A DNA stretch of 8,828 nucleotides. Source: Bacteroides sp. (lineage in GTDB: Bacteria > Bacteroidota > Bacteroidia > Bacteroidales > Bacteroidaceae). Each line of letters begins with the position of its first letter. Positions within the stretch are counted from its first letter, which is position 1. The notes beneath the pieces were generated by a model. The model was given only the letters and a program-made list of their open reading frames with translations, ran no database searches and had not been told where the DNA came from. The translations under genes were made by a program, and so were the position numbers. Below are positions 1 to 7,700 of this stretch, piece by piece. The stretch covers positions 1-8,828 of the forward strand of contig DYCT01000070.1 of NCBI GenBank assembly GCA_019417975.1, written 5' to 3'.

Positions 1-145
1 GAGCAGCAGCTTCTACAGCAGCGATAGAATCAGCGATACGGATAGAATCAGCTTTAGCTGCTTCTGCTTCAGCGTTAGACTTATTTCCGCAAGATGCGAA
101 AGATACAGCTACCATAGCTACGAACAAAAATGCTAATTTTTTCAT
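1..145 (-). CDS. Small Ala/Glu-rich lipoprotein, N-terminal part (runs off left edge)
   Basis: Reading the minus strand from the ATG at 145-143 gives 48 codons with no stop before the window edge, so the C-terminus is missing. The protein starts MKKLAFLFVAMVAVSFASC: a short basic N-terminus, a hydrophobic core, and a lipobox-like ending with Cys19 as the predicted lipidated residue (signal peptidase II type). The mature part is low in complexity, rich in Ala, Glu, Asp and Ser, and contains the repeat ADSIRI-ADSIAA (residues 32-43). The residues just after Cys19 (GNKSN) are not the acidic run that sends Bacteroides lipoproteins to the cell surface, so a periplasm-facing anchor is more likely; that is inference. 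The start is supported by a TAAATTTG promoter box 52 bases upstream. Similar tiny lipoproteins are common in Bacteroides and have no assigned function. I do not recognise a specific family. Confidence 0.8.
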   Translation of the reverse strand, partial: MKKLAFLFVAMVAVSFASCGNKSNAEAEAAKADSIRIADSIAAVEAAA

Positions 146-197
146 TTTCTTTTGCTTTTTAAAAACCTTAATACAATTATTGCTTATTAAAACGGTG

Positions 198-205
198 CAA
201 ATTTA
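198..205 (-). promoter_or_regulatory. Bacteroidota -7 promoter box for the lipoprotein gene
   Basis: The minus strand reads TAAATTTG, an exact match to the Bacteroidota -7 consensus TAnnTTTG, 52 bases before the lipoprotein ATG. The nearest upstream TTTG (minus strand 233-230) is 24 bases away, longer than the roughly 20 usually seen for the -33 element, so the -33 assignment is weak. Confidence 0.6.
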
Positions 206-230
206 GATACTTTTTTGATATGTTGTACTC

Positions 231-274
231 AAAAGCCCCACTTTTTTTATTTTTTTTTTAAAAGTAGGGCTTTT
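231..274 (-). terminator. Hairpin terminator behind the acyl-CoA synthetase gene
   Basis: The arms at 231-245 (AAAAGCCCCACTTTT) and 260-274 (AAAAGTAGGGCTTTT) are complementary over 15 positions with a single mismatch, around a 14-base A/T loop. On the minus strand the structure begins 29 bases after the TAA of the acyl-CoA synthetase gene, and its last arm ends GGGGCTTTT. This A-rich/GC-core/T-rich form is typical of rho-independent terminators. The stem is nearly symmetrical and could also act on plus-strand transcripts, but no plus-strand gene ends here. Confidence 0.75.
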
Positions 275-303
275 GTATTGTCTTTTATCTGTTTTTTCGA
301 ATT

Positions 304-1977
304 TTATTCCTCCGAAATGCTGTTGTACAAGTATCTCTTGATGCTTTTTTTGGGGGTTTTTTCAAATTCGGTGGGGTAGAGTTGAATCTGACTTATCTTT
401 TCGTAGTTGCCCACAATCTTGTTCAGGTTCTTCAAGTTCTCGTCCATTACAGCTTTCAAATTTTCGGGGTTGTTCAATCCCAACGACTCCAGGGCTTCGT
501 AATCGGCATAGACCAATGCTACCAATTTCTTGTTGCGTTCGATTACCAGACTTTCTATGATAAACGGCATGTTGTTCAGTTTTGTTTCAATCTCTTCAGG
601 GAAGATGTTTTGGCCGTTCGAACCTAAAATCATGGTCTTGCTGCGTCCGCGGATATAGATACGTCCGTCCTTATCAATGGTTCCCAAATCACCGGTGTGC
701 AGCCATCCGTCTTCGGTAAAGGCTTCGCGTGTAGCCTTTTCGTTTTTATAATATCCGGCCATTACATTTTCGCCGTATACTTGTATCTCACCGATTTTGT
801 TGTATGGGTCGTCCGAGTCGATGCGTACTTTCATGGTGTCCAGTATTTTTCCCGATGAAGACGGGATAAACTCGTCCCAAGGGCTGTAACTGATGAGAGG
901 TCCGCATTCGGTCATTCCGTATCCGATGGTGAAAGGGAATTTGATTTTGTGGAAGAATTCTGTTACTTCCGGGTTCATGGCAGCACCTCCGATGATGACT
1001 TCTTTGAACCGTCCACCCAAGGCTTCTACCAGTTTTTTACGTATTTGGCCGTAAATCTGGTTGTCGAGCAAGGGGATGTTGAGTGCCCATTTCATACCTT
1101 TTTTACTAATCAGTGGCTGGATAACGTTCTTGTATATCTTTTCGATGACGAGTGGTACGGTAATGATGAGGTTTGGTTTTACTTCTTCGAATGCTTTCAT
1201 CAAGATTTTGGGTGAAGGAGTTTTTCCCAATAGGGTGACGTGTGTACCCACAGCGGTAGCGGTAAGAAAGTCGAATGCGCATCCATAGGCATGAGCCAAT
1301 GGCAGGAATGACAATACTTTATCGCCTTTTTTTAGCAATTCGGTGTGGATGCCGAATGTTACGTTTCCGGCCAAGTTGTTGCCTGTCAGCATTACACCTT
1401 TGCTGAATCCGGTAGTTCCAGAAGTGTAGTTGAGCAACATAACCTTTTCGTTACCCAATGTGGTATAGGCTACATCCTCGCGACAGAATCCATTGGGGTA
1501 CGCTTTGTCCATCTGTGTATTCATATTGCGGAGGAACTTCTGAATTGTCTCTCCATCGCGTTGATAGAGGCAACGGAAGTCGGTCAGTGAGAAAGCAGCA
1601 CGGATACCCGCCAGTTTCTCTTCTTCCAAGTTTTCCCAAATAGCATCGCTTGTAAAGAGGAATACCGATTCAGAGTGTCCTACGATGTGGTGTACATCAT
1701 TCGGATTGAAGTCTTGTAAGATAGGTACGATGATGGCTCCGTATGTGATGGAAGCCATATATGTAATGCACCATTTGGTAGTATTCTTCCCAATGAGTGC
1801 TATTTTATCACCGCGACGGATGCTGCAATATTTGAAGAGTAGATGTAATTTTGCGATTTCCTCAGCTACTTGTCCGTAGGTGTAAGTAAGGTTTTCTCCG
1901 TAGTCGGTGTAGCAGGGCAAATCCCAATTTTCTTTGAAGCTATTTTCGTATAGCTTAATGAAATTTTCTTGTATCAT
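304..1977 (-). CDS. Long-chain fatty-acid--CoA ligase (AMP-forming acyl-CoA synthetase)
   Basis: This 557-residue protein belongs to the ANL adenylate-forming superfamily. Such enzymes activate a carboxylic acid with ATP to an acyl-adenylate and then pass it to coenzyme A. All core motifs are visible in order: the phosphate-binding loop YTSGTTGFSKG (184-194), GYGMTE (352-357), the ATP-ribose aspartate in TGD (D430), the hinge region around RGRSKTMI (443-450), the GQNIFPEEIE segment (455-464) that starts the mobile C-terminal domain, and a C-terminal PKKSIKR (542-548) whose K544 or K543 should be the catalytic lysine. There is no signal peptide or membrane segment, so it is cytosolic or peripheral. 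Length and motif style suit long-chain (FadD-like) ligases, but chain length cannot be read from sequence. In an anaerobic gut bacterium the likely role is activating scavenged fatty acids for lipids; that is inference. The start is supported by a TACCTTTG box 24 bases upstream. A hairpin follows the stop, so it is probably transcribed alone. Confidence 0.93.
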   Translation of the reverse strand: MIQENFIKLYENSFKENWDLPCYTDYGENLTYTYGQVAEEIAKLHLLFKYCSIRRGDKIALIGKNTTKWCITYMASITYGAIIVPILQDFNPNDVHHIVGHSESVFLFTSDAIWENLEEEKLAGIRAAFSLTDFRCLYQRDGETIQKFLRNMNTQMDKAYPNGFCREDVAYTTLGNEKVMLLNYTSGTTGFSKGVMLTGNNLAGNVTFGIHTELLKKGDKVLSFLPLAHAYGCAFDFLTATAVGTHVTLLGKTPSPKILMKAFEEVKPNLIITVPLVIEKIYKNVIQPLISKKGMKWALNIPLLDNQIYGQIRKKLVEALGGRFKEVIIGGAAMNPEVTEFFHKIKFPFTIGYGMTECGPLISYSPWDEFIPSSSGKILDTMKVRIDSDDPYNKIGEIQVYGENVMAGYYKNEKATREAFTEDGWLHTGDLGTIDKDGRIYIRGRSKTMILGSNGQNIFPEEIETKLNNMPFIIESLVIERNKKLVALVYADYEALESLGLNNPENLKAVMDENLKNLNKIVGNYEKISQIQLYPTEFEKTPKKSIKRYLYNSISEE

Positions 1978-2001
1978 GTTCTTTTTAAATCAAATAGGCG
2001 G

Positions 2002-2009
2002 CAAAGGTA
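2002..2009 (-). promoter_or_regulatory. Bacteroidota -7 promoter box for the acyl-CoA synthetase gene
   Basis: The minus strand reads TACCTTTG, matching TAnnTTTG, 24 bases before the ATG at 1977. A TTTTG lies 23 bases further upstream on the minus strand (around 2033-2037) and may be the -33 element. The short implied leader agrees with the chosen start codon. The sequence before the ATG is A-rich, with no clear Shine-Dalgarno. Confidence 0.65.
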
Positions 2010-2188
2010 CAGATTATTTTTGGATTTATGCACAAAACAGGGGTAAAATGTGTAATTTTAGGGTGAGATGGGTTCGGTATTGGCAGAATCATAATTCAAA
2101 ATAGACGAAAAGTAGGAGATATATCGTTCATAATTCATACGCAATTGTGAAGAAACACATATCTGTTTTTCAATAAAAAAATAATGGC

Positions 2189-2196
2189 TAAATTTG
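2189..2196 (+). promoter_or_regulatory. Bacteroidota -7 promoter box for mtaB
   Basis: TAAATTTG matches TAnnTTTG, 29 bases before the mtaB ATG. A T-run at 2166-2170 sits 18 bases upstream, roughly where a -33 TTTG is expected, but lacks the G. Together with the minus-strand box at 2002-2009 this makes 1978-2225 a divergent promoter region. The remainder of that region is A/T-rich, with no other clear element. Confidence 0.6.
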
Positions 2197-2225
2197 CAAC
2201 CTCATAGTTAAAAGCAGATGCGGAT

Positions 2226-3557
2226 ATGATAGATACAACGATATTCCAAGACAAGAAAGCAGTATATTATACGTTGGGTTGTAAACTGAATTTCTCTGAA
2301 ACCTCCACCATCGGACGGATTTTGCAGGAAGCCGGAGTACGTACCGCGCGTAGGGGCGAAATAGCAGATATTTGTGTGGTAAACACATGCTCGGTGACAG
2401 AGGTAGCCGACAAGAAATGCCGTCAGGCTATCCATCGGTTGGTGAAACAGCATCCCGGAGCGTTTGTGGTAGTGACCGGATGTTACGCGCAGCTTAAACC
2501 CGAACGGGTGGCTTCTATCGAGGGAGTGGATGTGGTGTTGGGAGCAGAACAGAAGAAGGATTTGTTGAAGTATCTGGGCAATTTGCAGAAACATGAACAC
2601 GGAGAAGCTTTTTATTCACCATTGAAAGATATCCGTACGTTTGCTCCATCGTGTTCGCGAGGCGACCGTACTCGCTTTTTCTTGAAGGTACAAGATGGGT
2701 GCGATTATTTTTGTTCGTATTGTACCATTCCTTTTGCCCGTGGTAGGAGTCGTAATGGTAGCATTGCCGAAATTGTGGAACAAGCACGTCAGGCTGCAGC
2801 CGAAGGTGGGAAAGAGATTGTCATCACAGGCGTGAATACTGGCGACTTTGGAAAAAGCACCGGCGAGACTTTTTTCGACTTGGTGAAGGCGTTGGACGAG
2901 GTGGAAGGCATTCATCGCTATCGTATTTCCTCTATCGAACCCAATCTGTTGACCGATGAGATTATCGACTTTGTGGCACAGAGTAAGCGCTTCATGCCTC
3001 ATTTCCATATCCCTTTGCAGTCGGGTTGTGATGAGGTGCTTCGCTTGATGCGTCGTCGTTACGATACCGCACTCTTTGCGCAGAAGGTTCAGAAAGTGAA
3101 ACAAGCCATCCCCGATGCGTTTATTGGAGTGGATGTAATTGTAGGTACGCGCGGGGAGACTCCCGAGTATTTTGAACAGGCTTATCAGTTCATTCGGGGA
3201 CTGGATGTTACACAGCTTCATGTGTTCAGCTATTCAGAACGTCCCGGTACACAGGCTTTGAAGATAGAATATGAAGTAGATCCGGCTGAAAAACATGCAC
3301 GTAGTCAGCGTTTGTTGGCAGTGTCTGACGAGAAATGGAAAGCATTCTACGAACGTCACATCGGGCAGACCTTGGAAGTATTGCTTGAAAAATCGAAACC
3401 GGGAGCTAAGATGCATGGTTTCACAGCCAATTATATCCGTGTGGAAGTAGAAGCTGATTCTGCTTTCGACAATCATTTGGCTTTGGTAGAATTGGGCGAT
3501 TGGAATGAAGACGGTACGGCTCTGCAGGGACGTCTGGTGCGTATGTTGAACGATTAG
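2226..3557 (+). CDS. mtaB: tRNA (N6-threonylcarbamoyladenosine(37)-C2)-methylthiotransferase MtaB
   Basis: This 443-residue protein is a radical-SAM methylthiotransferase. MtaB converts t6A to ms2t6A at position 37 of ANN-decoding tRNAs, which steadies codon pairing. The three-part family layout is complete. The N-terminal methylthiotransferase domain has three cluster cysteines: C19 in TLGCKLN, C55 in NTCSV and C86 in TGCYAQ. The radical-SAM core has CxxxCxxC at C159, C163 and C166, binding the SAM cluster. A C-terminal TRAM-like RNA-binding region covers roughly 379-438. The TLGCKLN start and the VGTRGET stretch (306-312) fit the MtaB branch better than MiaB, which modifies i6A, or RimO, which modifies ribosomal protein S12. 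The ATG is the first in frame after the TAAATTTG box, and the sequence before it has only a weak ribosome site. It probably heads an operon with the glycosyltransferase that begins 13 bases after its stop. No key residue is missing. Confidence 0.94.
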   Translation: MIDTTIFQDKKAVYYTLGCKLNFSETSTIGRILQEAGVRTARRGEIADICVVNTCSVTEVADKKCRQAIHRLVKQHPGAFVVVTGCYAQLKPERVASIEGVDVVLGAEQKKDLLKYLGNLQKHEHGEAFYSPLKDIRTFAPSCSRGDRTRFFLKVQDGCDYFCSYCTIPFARGRSRNGSIAEIVEQARQAAAEGGKEIVITGVNTGDFGKSTGETFFDLVKALDEVEGIHRYRISSIEPNLLTDEIIDFVAQSKRFMPHFHIPLQSGCDEVLRLMRRRYDTALFAQKVQKVKQAIPDAFIGVDVIVGTRGETPEYFEQAYQFIRGLDVTQLHVFSYSERPGTQALKIEYEVDPAEKHARSQRLLAVSDEKWKAFYERHIGQTLEVLLEKSKPGAKMHGFTANYIRVEVEADSAFDNHLALVELGDWNEDGTALQGRLVRMLND

Positions 3558-3559
3558 GC

Positions 3560-3565
3560 AGGAAG
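3560..3565 (+). promoter_or_regulatory. Shine-Dalgarno-like site of the glycosyltransferase gene
   Basis: AGGAAG lies five bases before the ATG at 3571, just after the mtaB stop codon. It selects this ATG over the out-of-frame ATG at 3566. Clear Shine-Dalgarno sites are uncommon in Bacteroidota, so this one suggests that the second gene of the pair has its own translation start. Confidence 0.5.
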
Positions 3566-3570
3566 ATGTT

Positions 3571-4596
3571 ATGGATACAAAAGTAGCGGTGGTCATTTTG
3601 AACTGGAACGGACGGCAGATGCTCGAACGTTTTTTGGGCGATGTGGTACGATATAGCGAAGCACCCGGCGTGGTGGTGTATGTGGCTGATAATGGTTCTA
3701 CTGATGATTCTATCGCTGTTCTGGAACGCGACTTTCCTTCGGTGCGATGCATTCTCTTGCCTGAAAATTACGGATTTGCCGAAGGATATAACCGAGCTTT
3801 GCAACAAATAGAGGCAACTTACTATGTTTTGCTTAATTCTGATGTCGAGGTAACGGAACATTGGTTGGAACCGCTTGTGCAGTATATGGATTGCCATCCC
3901 GAAGTGGCTGCTTGTCAACCGAAGTTGCGCGACTGGAATCGGAGAAATTGGTTTGAATATGCAGGGGCAAGCGGAGGATTTATAGACCGTTATGGCTATC
4001 CGTATTGTCGGGGACGCATCTTTGGCACATTGGAAGAAGACCATGGACAATACGATGACGTGACCTCTGTGTTTTGGGCTACCGGTGCTGCCTTGTTTGT
4101 CCGCGCTATCGATTATATAGAGGCAGGTGGGCTGGATGGACGCTTTTTTGCTCATATGGAAGAAATAGACTTATGTTGGCGCTTGCGTAGTGCCGGACGG
4201 GGAATTGTCTGTATTCCACAAAGTGTGGTCTATCATGTAGGTGGGGGAACATTGAAACGGGAAAGCCCTCGCAAGACCTTCCTTAATTTTCGCAATAACT
4301 TGTTGATGCTATATAAGAATTTGCCTGAAGAAGAACTGAAGTCGGTGTTGCGTGTACGTGCTATGCTTGACTATGTGGCAGCTCTGTCGTTTCTGTTGCA
4401 AGGGCATCTGGCCAATGCACGGGAAGTGTTGAAAGCACGCAAGGCTTTTTCTCGCGAATGTGCCGGGTATCGTGCTGACCGGGAACGCAATCTGCAACGG
4501 TCTGTATTGAATCCTATCCCCGAACAGAAACCTGTAAGTATTTTGAAAGCTTACTATCTGAAAGGACAACGGCTTTTCTCACAGCTGAAAGCATAG
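3571..4596 (+). CDS. Family 2 glycosyltransferase, rhamnosyltransferase-like
   Basis: This 341-residue protein is a GT-A fold, inverting family 2 glycosyltransferase that should move a sugar from a nucleotide-sugar donor to a glycan acceptor at the cytoplasmic face of the membrane. Visible motifs: the N-terminal strand VAVVILNWNG (5-14), the nucleotide-binding ADNGSTDDS (39-47), ENYGFAEGYNRAL (65-77), the metal-binding LLNSDVEV (87-94, DxD equivalent with D91), WATGAALFVR (169-178), and the acceptor/base region HMEEIDLCWRL (195-205) with acidic residues E197, E198 and D200. The pattern resembles the group containing rhamnosyltransferases and O-antigen or capsule enzymes, but donor and acceptor cannot be read from sequence. 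There is no signal peptide and no convincing transmembrane helix; 266-285 is only moderately hydrophobic. It starts 13 bases after mtaB and is probably cotranscribed with it, although the two functions have no obvious link. No other glycan-synthesis gene is in view. Confidence 0.9.
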   Translation: MDTKVAVVILNWNGRQMLERFLGDVVRYSEAPGVVVYVADNGSTDDSIAVLERDFPSVRCILLPENYGFAEGYNRALQQIEATYYVLLNSDVEVTEHWLEPLVQYMDCHPEVAACQPKLRDWNRRNWFEYAGASGGFIDRYGYPYCRGRIFGTLEEDHGQYDDVTSVFWATGAALFVRAIDYIEAGGLDGRFFAHMEEIDLCWRLRSAGRGIVCIPQSVVYHVGGGTLKRESPRKTFLNFRNNLLMLYKNLPEEELKSVLRVRAMLDYVAALSFLLQGHLANAREVLKARKAFSRECAGYRADRERNLQRSVLNPIPEQKPVSILKAYYLKGQRLFSQLKA

Positions 4597-4701
4597 GAGA
4601 GGATAAAGGTAACCGAAACTGCTACGATAAGGCAGAAAGTCAGAGGAGGTTTATCTGTTTTTCTTCTTAGAATCGAATATAAGTAATGATTTTTGAGTGT
4701 T

Positions 4702-4718
4702 TCGCTTAAAAAAAGCGA
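4702..4718. repeat. Inverted repeat upstream of the hybrid regulator promoter
   Basis: TCGCTT (4702-4707) and AAGCGA (4713-4718) form a perfect 6-base inverted repeat around AAAAA. Short flanking pieces GAG (4695-4697) and CTC (4722-4724) could extend it. It lies 106 bases after the glycosyltransferase stop and 31 bases before the -7 box of the next gene. It could be a weak terminator of the mtaB unit, though no T-run follows, or a protein-binding palindrome near the -33 position. The rest of 4597-4781 shows no gene and no stronger hairpin. Confidence 0.35.
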
Positions 4719-4749
4719 TAGCTCAATGGTATATTCGGGCGTTTTTCGT

Positions 4750-4757
4750 TACTTTTG
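4750..4757 (+). promoter_or_regulatory. Bacteroidota -7 promoter box for the hybrid sensor-regulator gene
   Basis: TACTTTTG matches TAnnTTTG, 24 bases before the ATG at 4782, implying a short leader. No TTTG is visible at the expected -33 distance; that stretch reads around CAATGGTATA. The promoter may therefore be weak or need an activator, but that is inference. Confidence 0.6.
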
Positions 4758-4781
4758 TGCTTTACTAATACGGAAAATCAG

Positions 4782-7700
4782 ATGAATAAGAATACCTTTT
4801 TGTTAACCTTATTGTTCCTGTTGTTAAGTTCCTATTCGGCTGCACAGCTAAAATGTACGTTCCGTCATTATTCATCGGAAGATGGGTTGTCGCAGAATAC
4901 GGTAATGAATATGTTGCAGGACCATAACGGAGTGATATGGTTGGCTACATGGGACGGAATAAACAAGTTTGATGGCTATAATTTTAAGACCTATAAGGCC
5001 AGTCAAAGCAATCAGATTAGTTTGACGAACAACCGTGTAGACCTTATGCATGAAGACTGCTATGGGTATATTTGGGTGTTGACATACGATAGCCGGGTAC
5101 ATCGGTTCGACCCGAGGACAGAAACTTTTGAGGCTGTGCCGGAGTCGGGTGAAGGAAGTATGCTGAATATTTCGGACATCAAGATTATGCCTAAGGGCAG
5201 TGTGTGGCTTCTGACTGAAAATGATGGAGCTATCCGGGTGATGACGGATAAAGAAACCCATAAGCTGTCTACACAGATTTATTCGTTGAAGTCCGGACTT
5301 TTTCCTTGTCAGAAAGTATTTGATGTGAGACAAGATAAATCTGGAAATGAATGGCTACTGACCGATAATGGATTGGCATTGGTCAAGCCTGATGCAGTGG
5401 ACCCCGTTTCTTATTTTATCGAAACGAAAGAGACCGATTCGAGAAAGAAGCAATTGTTTTATTCGTTTCAGGAGTTGGGCGATGAGATTTTCTTTGGTTC
5501 GGATATGGGACAGCTGTGGAAGTATCATAAAAAATCCGGTCGATTTGAATTACTGCAACTTCCGGTAAAGGGAAATATTATTGGGGTAAATGCTTTGTCG
5601 AACAATGAGATAGTAGCAACAACTGCAGCTAAGGGACTTTTTGTATATAACACTCGGGAAAAGGATTTCACGGCTTATACTCCTTCCGAACATAAAGAAT
5701 TGGCCGGAGTAAAGGTGATGTCTACTTATGCAGACCGTTCTAACGAACTATGGATGGAACTGGACCATTCAGGCGAGGTCTGTCATTTCAATCCACGTAC
5801 CCGTCAGTTGAAACGTGAAGTGCTGTTTATAGAACCAGGTTCAGCCACACGGTCCGACCCGGCTTTTCATATCCATGAAGATGTCAACAATCGGTTGTGG
5901 GTACATCCTTTTGGAGGAGGTTTTTCTTATTTTGATCGTAAAAATAATTGTTTGGTTCCTTTTTATAACCGGCCGGGTTCGTCGGATTGGATGTTTTCGA
6001 ACAAGATTCACTCCGCTATGTCTGATGCTCAAGGCAACTTATGGTTGTGTACACACTCCAAAGGGCTGGAAAAGGTTACTTTCGTCAAGAACGAATTTGA
6101 ACTGTTCGTCCCGAAGCCACACGATTATGAATCGCTGAGCAATGAGGTGAGAGCTTTGTTGGAAGACAGAGAAGGTAATATTTGGGTGAGTGTGAAGGAA
6201 GGATTTGTGCATATCTATGACGCACAACGGAATTATTTGGGATATCTGACAGAACAGGGTACCATCAGCAAAACAGGAAAGTCAATACAAGGAGTGGTCT
6301 ACTGTTTCAGTCAAGCGAAAGATGGAACCATCTGGCTTGCTACAAAAGGTGACGGACTGGTGAAGGCGGTGAAGAAGAATAATGTCTATGAACTGACACG
6401 TTTTAAATACAGCGACGACGATATCTACAGTTTGAGCCATAACGATGTTTATTCTATTTTTGAAGATGTAAATGGACGGATGTGGGTCGCTACGTTCGGA
6501 GGTGGATTGAACTATATAGAAAAGGATAAGAGCGGACGACTAATATTTATCAATCATCGCAATAACTTGAAAGAATATCCGATAGACAGATGTTACCGTG
6601 TGCGTCATATCACTTCCGGTAAAAATGGGTATATATGGGTGGGAACTACAGCCGGAGCGTTGCGGTTTAACTCTAATTTTAAAACCCCGGAGAGCATCTC
6701 GTTTCAACGATTCTCGCGTGTGCCGAGCGAAGAACAGAGTTTGAGCAATAATGATGTGCATTGGATTACTTGTACGCAAAAGGGAGAAATCTATTTGGCT
6801 ACCTTTGGAGGCGGATTGAATAAACTGCTTTCGATTGATGAGAAGGGCAAAGCATCTTTTAAGTCGTTTACCGTGAAAGATGGAGCATTGTCGGATGTGA
6901 TGCTTTCGATGCAGGAAGATGATAGAGGTAATCTGTGGATTGGTACAGAAGGCGGATTGTGCAAGTTTATTCCCGGTATTGACAAGTTTGAGAACTACGA
7001 TGAAGGACGTTTTTATATGAATGCTCGTTTCAATGAGGGCGCATCGGCGCGTTCACAATCCAATCGTCTATTTTTCGGAACAAGTAGTGGTACACTCAGT
7101 TTTATTCCTGCCGCAGTACGCAAGAGTACGTTTGTACCACACATTATTCTTTCAAAACTTTTGATTGATAATGTGGAGACTGTTCCCGGAAAAGGGGAAG
7201 TGGTACTCCGAAAAGGAATAAACGAGACCGATGAATTGGTATTGCCACACAATCTTAATATCTTTACGATACAATATGCGGCATTGGACATGGTGAGACC
7301 GGAGGCTATCAAATATGCTTTTTTCTTGCAGGGATTTGATAAGGGGTGGAACTATGTGGATAAGCAGCGCACGGCTACATATACCAACTTGCCGAAGGGA
7401 GACTATATCTTGCGTATCAGGTCGACCAACAGTGATGGTGTGTGGGTAGACAATGAACGTCAACTTGCCATCACAATACTTCCATCGTTTTGGGAAACGC
7501 CTTTGGCTTATTACTTCTATCTGCTGTTGTTCTTGGTGATTACTGCTATAGTGGGGTATGTTTTGTTTATTATTTATCGATTGAAGCATGAAGTGTCGGT
7601 CGAACAGCAGGTAAGCGACATCAAGCTGCGTTTCTTTACAAATATTTCACACGAGCTGCGTACACCGTTGACTTTGATTGCCGGACCCGTGGAACATGTG

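Noticed and set aside
2090..2137. Direct repeat CATAATTCA at 2090-2098 and 2129-2137 in the divergent intergenic region
   Set aside because: Nine A/T-rich bases repeated twice is easily due to chance; no palindrome or phasing with the promoter boxes supports an operator.
2616..3221. Minus-strand open frame of 201 codons opposite mtaB
   Set aside because: It is antisense to the radical-SAM core of mtaB, with no family features and a His/Thr-rich composition typical of shadow frames.
3421..4155. Minus-strand open frame of 244 codons spanning the end of mtaB and most of the glycosyltransferase gene
   Set aside because: It lies opposite two strongly supported genes, shows no recognisable motif, signal or membrane pattern, and has no promoter box or ribosome site; it is a shadow frame.
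4612..4636. Possible small hairpin CTGC...GCAG after the glycosyltransferase stop
   Set aside because: Only four base pairs, with a large loop and no T-run; too weak to call a terminator.
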